From the NCBI GenBank assembly GCA_051747385.1, contig JBNJGB010000028.1, forward strand, positions 1 to 64,000: a DNA stretch of 64,000 bases. The letters are read 5' to 3'. How positions within the stretch are numbered: position 1 is the stretch's first letter; the number at the start of each line of letters is the position of its first letter. A program made the position numbers and the translations under genes. Of the stretch, positions 33,911 to 42,480 are shown piece by piece. The DNA is from JBNJGB01 sp051747385. GTDB lineage: Bacteria > Myxococcota_A > UBA9042 > PHBI01 > JACKFB01. Below the pieces are notes generated by a model. The model was not told the DNA's origin. It saw only the letters and a list, made by a program, of their open reading frames with translations, and made no database searches.

Positions 33911-33941
33911 GAACTACTGATTTGTCATGAATCAGTAGTTC
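33911..33941 (-). promoter_or_regulatory. fic operator 1 (perfect 12-bp-arm palindrome)
   Basis: GAACTACTGATT (33911-33922) and AATCAGTAGTTC (33930-33941) are perfect inverted repeats with a 7-bp centre. The core half-site CTACTGATT is nearly the same as in operator 2, and centre-to-centre distance is 49 bp. It lies just upstream of the -35 TTGACT. It could also act as a terminator for the yqaA-like operon that ends at 33950, though there is no T-run. Confidence 0.65.
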
Positions 33942-33949
33942 ATCATCAC

Positions 33950-34375
33950 TCAGGAGAACCCACCCACGACCCAGAGGACGATGGCGTAGCGGGTGGCCTT
34001 GCCGATGGCGACCAAAAGGAGGAAGAGCCAGAAGTTCACGCGCATGAAGCCGGCGACGAAGGTGAGGGCGTCGCCGCCGATGGGGGCCCAGGCCATCAGC
34101 AGGGACCACACGCCGTACTTCTGGAACCAGCGCTGGGCCCGGCCCAGGTTGTCCTGCTTGAAGGGGAACCACTTCCGGTCCTGGAAGCGCAGGAAGAAGC
34201 GCGCCATGGCCCAGTTCACGGCGGAGCCCAGGGTGTTGCCGGCGCTGGCCCAGAGCCACAGCGCCATGGGATCGTAGCCCTTCACGAGCAGCCCGGCGAA
34301 GAGGATCTCCGAGTAGGCCGGCAGGATGGTCGCTGCGAGCAGCGAGGTGACGAACAGGCTCAGATAGACTTCCAC
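33950..34375 (-). CDS. YqaA-like (DedA/SNARE-associated) membrane protein
   Basis: A 141-residue inner-membrane protein, GTG start. Features of the YqaA branch of the DedA superfamily are seen: an N-terminal re-entrant-type helix (FVTSLLAATILPAYSEILFA), GNTLGSAVNWAMARF and WAPIGGDALTFVAGFMRVNF, then a final helix. DedA-type proteins act in membrane lipid or undecaprenyl-phosphate transport. The start overlaps the end of the GATase gene by 16 bp, so it is the third gene of the amidoligase operon. Confidence 0.85.
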   Translation of the reverse strand: MEVYLSLFVTSLLAATILPAYSEILFAGLLVKGYDPMALWLWASAGNTLGSAVNWAMARFFLRFQDRKWFPFKQDNLGRAQRWFQKYGVWSLLMAWAPIGGDALTFVAGFMRVNFWLFLLLVAIGKATRYAIVLWVVGGFS

Positions 34376-35088
34376 AGGTCCCTCGTACGGCTACGTCCCT
34401 CCTCGTGCGCCTTCGTCACGGCCGCCTCGACCAGGGCCCGGAACAGGCGAAGCTGCCGCGGGAGGTACAGCAGGAACTCGGGGTGCCACTGCACGCCCAC
34501 GACGAAGTCCCGGCCCGGAAGCTCCACGGCCTGCACGATGTCGTCGATGTCCCAGCCCGAGACGACCAGCCCCTCCCCCAGCAGGTCGATGCTCTGGTCG
34601 TGGAGGCTGTTGATGCGGAAGCGCTCACCGCCGAACAGCGCGTGGAGCCGCGTGTCGCCCTCCACGCACAGGGTCTTCAGGGGCAGGATGAAGCGCCGGT
34701 TCGACGTGCGCTCCCTGTGCTCCCGGAGGTCCTGGAAGAGCGTCCCGCCCAGGCGGACGTTGAGGAGCTGGGCGCCCCGGCAGATGCCCAGCAGCGGCAG
34801 GTGCTCGGCCAGCGCCAGATCGATGACGTCGGACTCGAAGGCGTCGCGTTCCGGGTCGTAGCGCCCCTCGACCTCCGCGACCTCCTTGTAGAGCACGGGC
34901 TCCACGTCGTGGCCTCCGCTGATGACCACGCCGTCGAGGGGGTCTCCGGGAAGCGGCCTGCCCGGGCGCAGGTGGACCGGCCGGCCTCCGGCGAGGAGCA
35001 GGCCGACGTGGATGCAGGCCCGGGGGCCCCAGGCCCGACGGCGCGGCCCGGTCACGCCGATCAGAGGTCTTCGGGTGGCCTGAGCCAC
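34360..35088 (-). CDS. Class I glutamine amidotransferase / gamma-glutamyl hydrolase (PuuD-like)
   Basis: A 242-residue cytoplasmic protein. The triad is intact: Cys in GICRGAQLLNVRLGG, and His-Glu in GVQWHPEF. VVISGGHDVEP and NSLHDQSIDLLGEGLVVSGW are typical of the PuuD/gamma-glutamyl-GABA hydrolase branch. GTG 35088 has GGAGG upstream and overlaps the amidoligase by 28 bp. Next to an amidoligase, such an enzyme may provide ammonia or cleave gamma-glutamyl amides formed by its partner. Confidence 0.85.
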   Translation of the reverse strand: MAQATRRPLIGVTGPRRRAWGPRACIHVGLLLAGGRPVHLRPGRPLPGDPLDGVVISGGHDVEPVLYKEVAEVEGRYDPERDAFESDVIDLALAEHLPLLGICRGAQLLNVRLGGTLFQDLREHRERTSNRRFILPLKTLCVEGDTRLHALFGGERFRINSLHDQSIDLLGEGLVVSGWDIDDIVQAVELPGRDFVVGVQWHPEFLLYLPRQLRLFRALVEAAVTKAHEEGRSRTRDLWKSI

Positions 35089-36068
35089 GCTCGCACCTCC
35101 TCGGCCCAGTCCTCGAAGAGCCGGCCCAGGGCGTGGTCCAGCAGCGCGGAGTACCGCTCGCACACCGCCTCCAGGCGTTCGGGCTCCGAGGCGAGGTGCT
35201 CGACCTGCAGCCAGTCCGCCCAGACGACGTGGATGCCCCACTCCGGCCGGTCGATGTCGCAGTCCGGCAGCCGGTAGTGCATCGCCGGCCGCGACTTCAC
35301 GCGGGGATCGTGCACCACCCGCCGCACCCGCTCCGGGTCCACGTGGAGGAACAGCGGCAGAAAATCCAGCGGCCGGTTCCGGGTGGGGTTGTCCACCAGG
35401 TAGTCGTCGATGAGCGGCCCCAGGTCCGGCCAGTAGGCCGGGTCGACGACCTTGCGCACGTAGGCGTGCGGGAACGGCGCCACGAAACGGGTCAACTTGC
35501 GCGTGAAGTCCACCTGGGTCCGCTCCACCAGCCAGTCGTTCAGGCAGAGGAAGGCCTTGAGGTAGCGGGCGATGGTCCCGGCGTCCAGGGCGGGCATCTC
35601 CGGGTTGAGCTGCATCCCGAAGGCGTAGGCCACCCCGGCGCCGGTCCCGCGGGCGCCGGCCTCCCGCAGGCGCCGGACCATCGTGTGGACGTCGGCGAGG
35701 CGCGGCATGGGCAGCGGCGGGCTGACGATCTCCACGGGGACGATGATCTCGGCGCCGGCGCGGACGACGCTCTCCGCCGCCTCGTCCAGGAGCGCCAGGA
35801 ACTCGTCCTCGTCGGGCGGCTCGCGGCCCTTCTTCTTGAGGTACTCGTAGTCCAGCTCGACGCCCCACTCGCCGGCCTCGTCCCCGACGACCACGTGCTC
35901 GTAGCGGGTGCGGGCCTCCACCCGTCCGCCGAGGTGCTCCGCCACGAGGCGCGAGACCTCCGCCACGTCCAGGCCGATGAACTCCATCTCGACGCCGACG
36001 TGCCGCTCCTCGCCTTCGGCCGTGCGGGTGCGCGGCGGCAGCGGCGGGCTCCACTCCACGTGGGACAC
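35061..36068 (-). CDS. Amidoligase_2-family COOH-NH2 ligase
   Basis: A 335-residue cytoplasmic protein, GTG start with GGAG upstream. The glutamine-synthetase-like amidoligase fold is indicated by HVGVEMEFIGLDVAEVSRLV (metal/ATP glutamates), GVELDYEYLKKKG, IIVPVEIVSPPLPM, GTGAGVAYAFGMQLNPEMP, CLNDWLVERTQVDFTR and RNRPLDFLPLF. These enzymes join a carboxylate to an amine using ATP. Neighbours are a glutamine amidotransferase and a DedA-type membrane protein, all overlapping. The amine and acid substrates are unknown. Confidence 0.85.
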   Translation of the reverse strand: MSHVEWSPPLPPRTRTAEGEERHVGVEMEFIGLDVAEVSRLVAEHLGGRVEARTRYEHVVVGDEAGEWGVELDYEYLKKKGREPPDEDEFLALLDEAAESVVRAGAEIIVPVEIVSPPLPMPRLADVHTMVRRLREAGARGTGAGVAYAFGMQLNPEMPALDAGTIARYLKAFLCLNDWLVERTQVDFTRKLTRFVAPFPHAYVRKVVDPAYWPDLGPLIDDYLVDNPTRNRPLDFLPLFLHVDPERVRRVVHDPRVKSRPAMHYRLPDCDIDRPEWGIHVVWADWLQVEHLASEPERLEAVCERYSALLDHALGRLFEDWAEEVRAWLRPPEDL

Positions 36069-36083
36069 GCTGTGCTCCTCTGG

Positions 36084-36100
36084 ATCGGGAATCGCCCGAT
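36084..36100. promoter_or_regulatory. Small inverted repeat between amidoligase and MMPL operons
   Basis: ATCGGG (36084-36089) and CCCGAT (36095-36100) flank AATCG in the 164-bp divergent region. It is a possible operator for one or both operons. It is short enough to occur by chance in GC-rich DNA. Confidence 0.3.
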
Positions 36101-36232
36101 TCTACCACGACGTCGCCCTGTAACACTTCGCGCCCCTGATGACTCCCCTGCATGAAGTCGCTCCGAGAGGGCTGCCGGGTGCGCGGCCCGCTCGACCCGA
36201 TGCTCGTCGCAGAAACGAGGGAGACGTCCACC

Positions 36233-38863
36233 ATGAGAGCCCGAATGATTCGTGCAGCCACCGACCATCCGAAGGTCGTCTTCGCGGTGCTCGCGCTGGC
36301 GGTGATCGCCGCCGGCGCCCAGATCCCCCGCGCCGTGGTGGACACCGACCCCGAGAACATGCTCCCGGCCGACCAGGCCGAGCGGCTGTTCCACCACGAG
36401 GTGAAGGATCGCTTCGAGCTGTACGACATGATGGTCGTCGGCGTGGTCAACGAGGAGCACTCCGAGGGCGTCTTCAACCCCGAGTCCCTGGGCCGCATCC
36501 ACGATCTCACCCGCGCCATCGAGGACATCGACGGCGTCATCGTGCGCGACATCATGTCCCCGGCGACGGTGGACAAGATCGAGTCCGAGGGGCTCGGCAC
36601 CGTGAGCTTCTCCTGGCTCCTGCCCGAAAAGCCCGAGTCGCAGGAGGAGGCCACGGCGGTGCGCGAGGCGGCCCAGCGCATGCCGATGCTCCAGGACACG
36701 CTCATCTCGGCCAACGGCAAGGCGGTGGCGCTCTACGTCCCCATCGAGAGCAAGACCGAGAGCCACCGCATCAGCCAGGAGATCAAGGACGTCTTCGCCG
36801 GCTACGAGGGCGACGAGCAGTACTTCATCACCGGGCTGCCGGTCGCCGAGGACACCTTCGGCGTCCAGATGTTCACGCAGATGGCGCTGTCCGCGCCCCT
36901 CGCCGCGCTCGTCATCTTCCTCATCATGTGGTGGTTCTTCCGGAGCGTCGCGCTCATCACGGCGCCCATGATCATCGCCATGTCCACGGTGATCATCGCC
37001 ATGGGAGCGCTCATCGGCGCCGGCTACACCGTGCACATCATGAGCTCGATGATCCCCATCTTCCTGATGCCCATCGCGGTGGTGGCGTCGGTGCACGTGC
37101 TCTCGGAGATCTCCGACCGCTACCAGCCGGGTGACGACCCCCGCGAGGTCATCCAGAAGGCGATGGAGAAGCTCTTCACGCCCATCTTCTACACGTCCCT
37201 GACGACGGTCGCCGGCTTCTCCTCCCTCATCTTCGCCCCGATCCCGCCGGTGCGCGTCTTCGGTGTGTTCGTCGCCGGCGGCGTGGCCGTCGCCTTCCTG
37301 CTCACGGTGCTGTTCATCCCGGCCTACTTCGTGTCCCTGTCGGAGGCCCGCCTGAAGAAGCTCAGCGAGCGCAACGCCGAGGCCGAGCACGCCAGCGATC
37401 GCACGCTCCTGGGCCGCCTCCTCCCGCGCGTCGGGGGCTTCGCGGTCCGACGCTCCAAGCTGGTGGTCCTCGCCACGGCGGCCGTCGTCGGGCTGAGCGT
37501 CTACGGAATCACGCTCATCCAGATCAACGACAACCCGGTCCGCTGGTTCGCCGAGGGCCACGAGCTGCGCGTCGCGGACCGCGTCCTGAACAAGCACTTC
37601 GCGGGGACCTATCCGGCCTACCTGGTCCTCGAGAAGGACAAGACCCCGGACGCCGACGAGAAGCTCCGCGCGGAGATCGACGCGCTCGTGAAGGACCACC
37701 CGAAGGTCGCCTCCCGCTGGGAGGAGCTCCGCGAGCAGGGGGAGGACGAGTCCTTCGCCGACTGGACCACCCGCGTCATCGAGCAGGTCGACGAGGCGTC
37801 CTTCGCCGCCGAGGCGGACGCCGACTACGAGGCCTGGATGGCCGTCATGGACAAGCTCGAGGAGGGCCAGCTCGAGGCGAAGTACTTCCAGAGCCCCGAG
37901 GCCCTCGCCTACATCGACACGCTCCAGGAGAAGCTGGGCGCCAGCGACAAGGTCGGCAAGACCACGTCCGTCGTCGACATCGTGAAGACGGTCTTCCGCG
38001 ACCTGCAGGACGGCGAGCCGGAGCAGTACCGCATCCCGCCGTCCAGCGCCGCCGTGGCCCAGAGCCTGCTGAGCTACCAGTCGTCGCACCGGCCCGGACA
38101 GCTGTGGCACTTCATCACGCCCGACAAGGGCACGGCCAACATCTGGGTCCAGCTCAAGAGCGGCGACAACCAGGACATGCTGGCCGTCGTCGACCACGTG
38201 GACGGGGTGCTCGCCGACAACCCGCCGCCGGAGGGCGTGGACGTCCGCTGGGCGGGCATGACCTACCTGAACGTCGTCTGGCAGCAGGAGATGGTCGAGG
38301 GGATGCTGGACAGCCTCCTGGGCGCCTTCGTCATCGTGCTCTTCATGATGATCTTCCTGTTCCGGTCGATCCTCTTCGGGCTGCTGTCCATGATCCCCCT
38401 GACCGTCACCATCCTTTTCATCTACGGGATCATCGGCCTGGTCGGGAAGGAGTACGACATGCCCGTCGCGGTCCTGTCGGCCATGACCCTGGGCCTGTCG
38501 GTGGACTTCGCCATCCACTTCCTGCAGCGCGCCCGCCGCGTGAAGCTCCGCGCCGGCAACTGCTCCTGGGACGAGGCGCTCCCCGTCATGTTCCACGAGC
38601 CCGCCCGCGCCATCAGCCGCAACGCCATCGTCATCGCCATCGGCTTCCTGCCGCTGCTGGCCGCGCCGCTGGTCCCCTACAACACCGTCGGGTTCTTCAT
38701 GGCCGCCATCATGGCCACCTCCGGCGTCATGACCCTCGTCCTCCTGCCTGCCGCCGTGCACCTGCTGCGCAAGCGCCTGCCGGACCTGAGGCACGACCCG
38801 GAGGCCGAGGAGGAGCCCGGCGAGTCGGACGAGGCCCGCGAGACCGCCACGGTGACGCCGTGA
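36233..38863 (+). CDS. RND/MMPL-family exporter
   Basis: An 876-residue inner-membrane protein with two repeats of one helix, a large periplasmic loop and five helices (hydrophobic runs near 20-36, 215-365, 415-432 and 690-845). Repeat landmarks are MIPIFLMPIAVVASVHVLSE and LSAMTLGLSVDFAIHFLQRA, the second holding the conserved Asp of proton-driven members. It belongs to the COG1033/MMPL-type lipid or hydrophobic-compound exporters. ATG 36233 follows GAGGGAG and begins the first helix. It is followed by a LolA-like periplasmic protein and a beta-barrel, which together would span the envelope. Confidence 0.85.
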   Translation: MRARMIRAATDHPKVVFAVLALAVIAAGAQIPRAVVDTDPENMLPADQAERLFHHEVKDRFELYDMMVVGVVNEEHSEGVFNPESLGRIHDLTRAIEDIDGVIVRDIMSPATVDKIESEGLGTVSFSWLLPEKPESQEEATAVREAAQRMPMLQDTLISANGKAVALYVPIESKTESHRISQEIKDVFAGYEGDEQYFITGLPVAEDTFGVQMFTQMALSAPLAALVIFLIMWWFFRSVALITAPMIIAMSTVIIAMGALIGAGYTVHIMSSMIPIFLMPIAVVASVHVLSEISDRYQPGDDPREVIQKAMEKLFTPIFYTSLTTVAGFSSLIFAPIPPVRVFGVFVAGGVAVAFLLTVLFIPAYFVSLSEARLKKLSERNAEAEHASDRTLLGRLLPRVGGFAVRRSKLVVLATAAVVGLSVYGITLIQINDNPVRWFAEGHELRVADRVLNKHFAGTYPAYLVLEKDKTPDADEKLRAEIDALVKDHPKVASRWEELREQGEDESFADWTTRVIEQVDEASFAAEADADYEAWMAVMDKLEEGQLEAKYFQSPEALAYIDTLQEKLGASDKVGKTTSVVDIVKTVFRDLQDGEPEQYRIPPSSAAVAQSLLSYQSSHRPGQLWHFITPDKGTANIWVQLKSGDNQDMLAVVDHVDGVLADNPPPEGVDVRWAGMTYLNVVWQQEMVEGMLDSLLGAFVIVLFMMIFLFRSILFGLLSMIPLTVTILFIYGIIGLVGKEYDMPVAVLSAMTLGLSVDFAIHFLQRARRVKLRAGNCSWDEALPVMFHEPARAISRNAIVIAIGFLPLLAAPLVPYNTVGFFMAAIMATSGVMTLVLLPAAVHLLRKRLPDLRHDPEAEEEPGESDEARETATVTP

Positions 38864-38928
38864 ACCCGCGCCGAGTCTCCAGCCACCTGTCGAACCTCTT
38901 GAAGAACCCCATGAAGAAGGAGAACGCC

Positions 38929-39747
38929 ATGCGCACCATCCGACCCGGAACCGCCCTCGTGGGCGCCACCTTCGCCGTCGCCCTCGCGGGCCTCGTCCTG
39001 GCCCCGACGCCGAGCGCGAACGCCGCGCCACCCGTCGAGGAGATCGTCAAGAAGGCCAACAACGCCATGTATTACGCGGGCGACGACGTCCGCTCCCAGA
39101 CCCGGATGACCATCCACGACGCCCGGGGACGAAAGCGCATCCGTCAGTTCACCATCCTGCGCCTCGACGAGAAGGACGGCGGCGACCAGCACTTCCTGGT
39201 CTACTTCACCCGCCCGGCCGACGTGCGGAAGACGGTCTTCCTCGTGGACAAGCACGTGGACAGCGACGACGACCGCTGGCTGTACCTGCCGGCCCTGGAC
39301 CTGGTGAAGCGCATCGCCGCCGGCGACAAGCGCACCAGCTTCGTCGGGACCCACTTCTTCTACGAGGACATCTCCGGGCGTGACCTCCGCGCGGACGAGC
39401 ACGAGCTCGTGGAGGAGACCGACAGCCAGTACATCCTCAAGGGCACGCCGAAGGACTCCGGCTCCGTCGAGTTCGACTACTACAAGGTCTGGATCGACAA
39501 GGACACGATGGTGCCGCGCAAGATGGACTACTTCGACGGCAGCGACGAGCCCTACCGCCGGCTCGAGAACGTGAAGATCGAGACCATCGACGGCCACCCC
39601 ACGGCCACGGTGATGAAGGCGAGCGACCTGCGCTCCGGCGCCTACACCGTCTCGCAGATGCGCGGCGTCCAGTACGACACGGGCCTCCCGGAGCGCATCT
39701 TCGCCGAGCGCTCCCTCCGGAACCCGCCGCGGAAGTACCTCCGCTAG
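38929..39747 (+). CDS. LolA-like outer-membrane lipoprotein-sorting-type periplasmic protein
   Basis: A 272-residue exported protein with signal peptide ending SANA-APP. ATG 38929 is preferred (AAGGAG 6 nt upstream) over 38911. The mature protein begins VEEIVKKANNAMYYAGDDVR and has VYFTRPADVRKTVFLVDKH, WLYLPALDLVKRIAAGDKR, GTHFFYEDISGRDL and YYKVWIDKDTMVPRKMDYF. This is the half-barrel LolA-like family (DUF4292/PF17131-type) found beside MMPL exporters, thought to shuttle lipid cargo across the periplasm. Co-oriented with the exporter (65-bp gap) and the beta-barrel gene. Confidence 0.85.
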   Translation: MRTIRPGTALVGATFAVALAGLVLAPTPSANAAPPVEEIVKKANNAMYYAGDDVRSQTRMTIHDARGRKRIRQFTILRLDEKDGGDQHFLVYFTRPADVRKTVFLVDKHVDSDDDRWLYLPALDLVKRIAAGDKRTSFVGTHFFYEDISGRDLRADEHELVEETDSQYILKGTPKDSGSVEFDYYKVWIDKDTMVPRKMDYFDGSDEPYRRLENVKIETIDGHPTATVMKASDLRSGAYTVSQMRGVQYDTGLPERIFAERSLRNPPRKYLR

Positions 39748-39886
39748 TCCAGCCCGGCGGTCGGCGGTCGCGTGCTCCCTGGCGCGACCGTCGATCGCCC
39801 CTTCGCCTCCCTTCCGAGCCCCTCCACGGACAGGGCGTGGCCCGCCCCGGCCACGCACGGGATCCGCACGACCAGGAGAACGAGCC

Positions 39887-41236
39887 ATGCGCGCGACCAA
39901 CCCCACCCTGCGAGCGGCGACGACCCTGGCCCTCGCCCTGCCCCTGCTGGCGGCGGGCCCGGCCCTCGCCCAGGACGACGACTGGGCCGAGCAGGACGCC
40001 TGGGCCGACGAGGGCGACGCCTGGGGCGACGAGGCCTCGGCCGCGCCCGCCGTCCAGATCCACGGCTTCGGCGAGCTGGGCGTCGGCAGCCGCGTCGTCG
40101 GCGACGACACCACCGAGGACCAGCTCGTCCTGAGCGAGGCCCTGTTCCGCCTGGAGCTGGACCACGAGAGCGAGCTGGCCTCTCTGTCCTTCAAGGGCGA
40201 CCTCCTCGCGGACGGCGTCGAGGACGAGGTCATCGTGGACATCCGCGAGGCCTCCGCCACCCTCAGCCCCGCCCACTGGCTGACCATCACCGCCGGCCGC
40301 CAGGTCCTCACCTGGGGCACCGGCGACCTGGTCTTCCTGAACGACCTCTTCCCCAAGGACTTCGTCTCGTTCTTCATCGGGCGCGACGACGAGTACCTCA
40401 AGGCGCCCTCCACCGCGCTCAAGACCAGCTTCTACTTCTACGAGATCTTCAACCTGGACCTGGTCTGGACGCCGGTCTTCGAGCCCGACCGCTTCATCAG
40501 CGGCGAGCGCCTGTCCTTCTTCAGCCCCATGGCCGGGCAGCGCGTCGGCGGCGGCGTCATGGTCGACCCCGTCGAGCCGGAGCTGGACCTGGACAACGGC
40601 GAGTTCGCCGCGCGCCTGTACCGCAACATCGGCGGCCACGAGCTGGCCCTGTACGGCTACTACGGGTTCTGGAAGCAGCCCAGCGCCCTCGACACCAGCA
40701 CCGACCCGCCGCGCCCGACCTTCTCGCGCCTGGCCGTCTACGGCGCGAGCTGGCGCGCCCCCCTGCTCGGCGGCATCGCCAACATGGAGGGCTCCTTCTA
40801 CCACTCCCTCGACGACGAGGACGGCGACGATCCCACGGTCCCCAACTCCCAGGTCCGCGGCCTCGTCGGCTACGAGCACGAGCTCATCACCAAGATGACC
40901 CTGGGCCTGCAGTACTACGTCGAGTACATCCTGGACCACGACGCCATGCTCGACAGCATGCAGTCCACGGTTTTCGCCCCCGACGAGCTGCGCCACGTGG
41001 TCACCTCGCGCATCACCTGGATGCTCCTCCGCGACGACCTGACCCTGTCGCTGTTCGCCATGTACTCCCCGAGCGACATGGACGCCTACATCCGCCCGTC
41101 CATCGGCTACAAGGTCACCGACGCGGTCGAGCTCACCGTGGGCGGCAACGTCCTCGTCGGCGAGGACGACCACACCTTCTTCAGCCAGCTCGAGGACAAC
41201 AGCAACGCCTACGGGCGCATCCGCTACACGTTCTAG
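39887..41236 (+). CDS. Outer-membrane beta-barrel protein (DUF1302-like)
   Basis: 449 residues with signal peptide ending ALAQ, then a short DDDWAEQDAWADEGDAWGDE acidic/Trp linker. The remainder alternates amphipathic strands with tight turns and ends in an aromatic residue (RIRYTF), the signature of outer-membrane barrels. ITAGRQVLTWGTGDLVFLND resembles the DUF1302 barrels encoded with MMPL/LolA-like pairs. AGGAG lies 8 nt upstream of the ATG. Probably the outer-membrane exit or receptor of the export system. Confidence 0.8.
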   Translation: MRATNPTLRAATTLALALPLLAAGPALAQDDDWAEQDAWADEGDAWGDEASAAPAVQIHGFGELGVGSRVVGDDTTEDQLVLSEALFRLELDHESELASLSFKGDLLADGVEDEVIVDIREASATLSPAHWLTITAGRQVLTWGTGDLVFLNDLFPKDFVSFFIGRDDEYLKAPSTALKTSFYFYEIFNLDLVWTPVFEPDRFISGERLSFFSPMAGQRVGGGVMVDPVEPELDLDNGEFAARLYRNIGGHELALYGYYGFWKQPSALDTSTDPPRPTFSRLAVYGASWRAPLLGGIANMEGSFYHSLDDEDGDDPTVPNSQVRGLVGYEHELITKMTLGLQYYVEYILDHDAMLDSMQSTVFAPDELRHVVTSRITWMLLRDDLTLSLFAMYSPSDMDAYIRPSIGYKVTDAVELTVGGNVLVGEDDHTFFSQLEDNSNAYGRIRYTF

Positions 41237-41312
41237 CGGCACCCCGTGTTGCCACGTCGCGGCAGGGCGAATCGGTGAGGCCGCAGCCCCGTCGCTCGCC
41301 ACGGGCGACGGG

Positions 41313-41348
41313 ACTCCAGCGGGCCGCGTGACTCCAGCGGGCCGCGTG
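41313..41348. repeat. Two tandem 18-bp units
   Basis: ACTCCAGCGGGCCGCGTG is present twice in a row, followed by a partial third unit (ACTCCGAGGG). It lies in the 150-bp gap between the barrel gene and the methyltransferase gene. No function is apparent. Confidence 0.7.
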
Positions 41349-41386
41349 ACTCCGAGGGCGCGGCCCTGATAGGTTCGCGCTGCCCG

Positions 41387-42049
41387 ATGGAGAGTTCACG
41401 AAGGATGGCCGTGCGAACGTTTGCCCACTGGACGCCACGCTACATCTACGATCGCCTGCGCACGATGTGGTTCGAGCGGAGCCACCCCGAGCTGCCGTGG
41501 CTGACCTGGGACATGATCCACCTGCTCGATCTCTGGCTGCAGCCCGACGACCGCGGTTTGGAGTGGGGCTCGGGGCGCAGCACCGCGTGGTTGGGCAGAC
41601 GAGTCGGCCACCTCATCTCCGTGGAACACGACCCCGCGTGGCGAGACATCGTCCGAGAGAGCGTCGACGGGGGGCACCTCGGCGACCGGATCACCCACCG
41701 ATTCGCCGACGACCTGCACCGGGGCCCGGACGCCGACTACGTGCGGGTCGTGGACGAGGTCGACGACGCGAGCCTGGACTTCACGCTCGTCGACGGACAT
41801 CTGCGCGCCCACTGTGCACTGGCCGTGCTCGACAAGCTCGAGCCCGGGGGCCTGCTGATCATCGACAACATCAACTGGTACGTGCCGCGCGACCCGCCCT
41901 CACCCGCTCCCGACTCCCGTGGTCCCGACGACGGCTACGCCTCGTCGGAGTGGACGACACTCCACGAGCGCCTCGCCGGCTGGCGGGAGATCTGGACCTC
42001 GAACGGCGTGACCGACACGGCCATGTGGGTCAAGCCCGCCGGCCGCTAG
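41387..42049 (+). CDS. Class I SAM-dependent methyltransferase-like protein
   Basis: 220 residues, cytoplasmic. Motif I appears as GLEWGSGRSTAWLGRRVGHL, followed by ISVEHDPAW (acidic motif II), DFTLVDGHLRAHCALAVLD and KLEPGGLLIIDNINWYVPRD (motif IV region). The family resembles FkbM- or glycan-linked methyltransferases. No operon partner; the downstream DNA is a decayed mobile region. ATG 41387 could instead be ATG 41405. Confidence 0.75.
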   Translation: MESSRRMAVRTFAHWTPRYIYDRLRTMWFERSHPELPWLTWDMIHLLDLWLQPDDRGLEWGSGRSTAWLGRRVGHLISVEHDPAWRDIVRESVDGGHLGDRITHRFADDLHRGPDADYVRVVDEVDDASLDFTLVDGHLRAHCALAVLDKLEPGGLLIIDNINWYVPRDPPSPAPDSRGPDDGYASSEWTTLHERLAGWREIWTSNGVTDTAMWVKPAGR

Positions 42050-42310
42050 GAGCCTGTAGCGAATAGAATGGCTATGAATTCAGGCATATTCGGAGCGCCG
42101 GATTCCGGGCCCCACTGGCCGCTCACGTGATTTCAACAATTTGCGGCGGTTCAGGCGGACACGCCATCGCAGATGTATGGCAACATCTTGTCGCCCGTGG
42201 TGAGTGATCCCAGCGGGTTGCGTTCGGTTGGCCCCGATTCGCAACTCCCTACAAACTCCTAGCCCGGATCTCTCACAACTAGACGAGCGCACCGGGCGAA
42301 CCCCTGTATG
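42050..42310. other. Lower-GC non-coding region, possible insertion-sequence debris
   Basis: This stretch has visibly lower GC than its surroundings (for example ATAGAATGGCTATGAATTC and GTGATTTCAACAATTTGC). No frame is protein-like. It joins inverted repeat E1. Likely remains of foreign DNA, but I cannot name the element. Confidence 0.4.
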
Positions 42311-42418
42311 AGGAAGGGACCGCCGCGTGAATTCCTACGCTGGAAGGAGCGCTACGAGCGTGGGGCGTCGGAGCCCACCAGCCCTTGGTCAGAAGTCAGT
42401 AGACCTGCCCCCGAAGCC
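42311..42418 (+). repeat. Inverted repeat E, copy 1
   Basis: A 108-bp segment that recurs inverted at 43884-43997, with one 6-bp length difference and few substitutions. It contains GTGAATTCCTACGCTGGAAG and GTCAGAAGTCAGTAGACCTG. One frame reads PREFLRWKERYERGASEP, like the end of a lost protein. With copy 2 it brackets the truncated SRAP gene and the CaCA gene. Confidence 0.8.
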
Positions 42419-42425
42419 GCCAGCG

Positions 42426-42480
42426 CCTGCGTCTACGTGGCCGGAGGCACGCGCACCCTTACGCTCTCGGCATGAACGGA
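42426..42480 (-). repeat. Repeat D, copy 1 (55 bp)
   Basis: The minus-strand sequence aligns without gaps to 45723-45777: 42 of 55 identical by hand count, ends conserved (TCCGTTCATGCCG and ACGCAGG) and middle diverged. It follows the break in the truncated SRAP gene; the fused frame ends PFMPRA, as does the frame entering copy 2. Confidence 0.6.
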
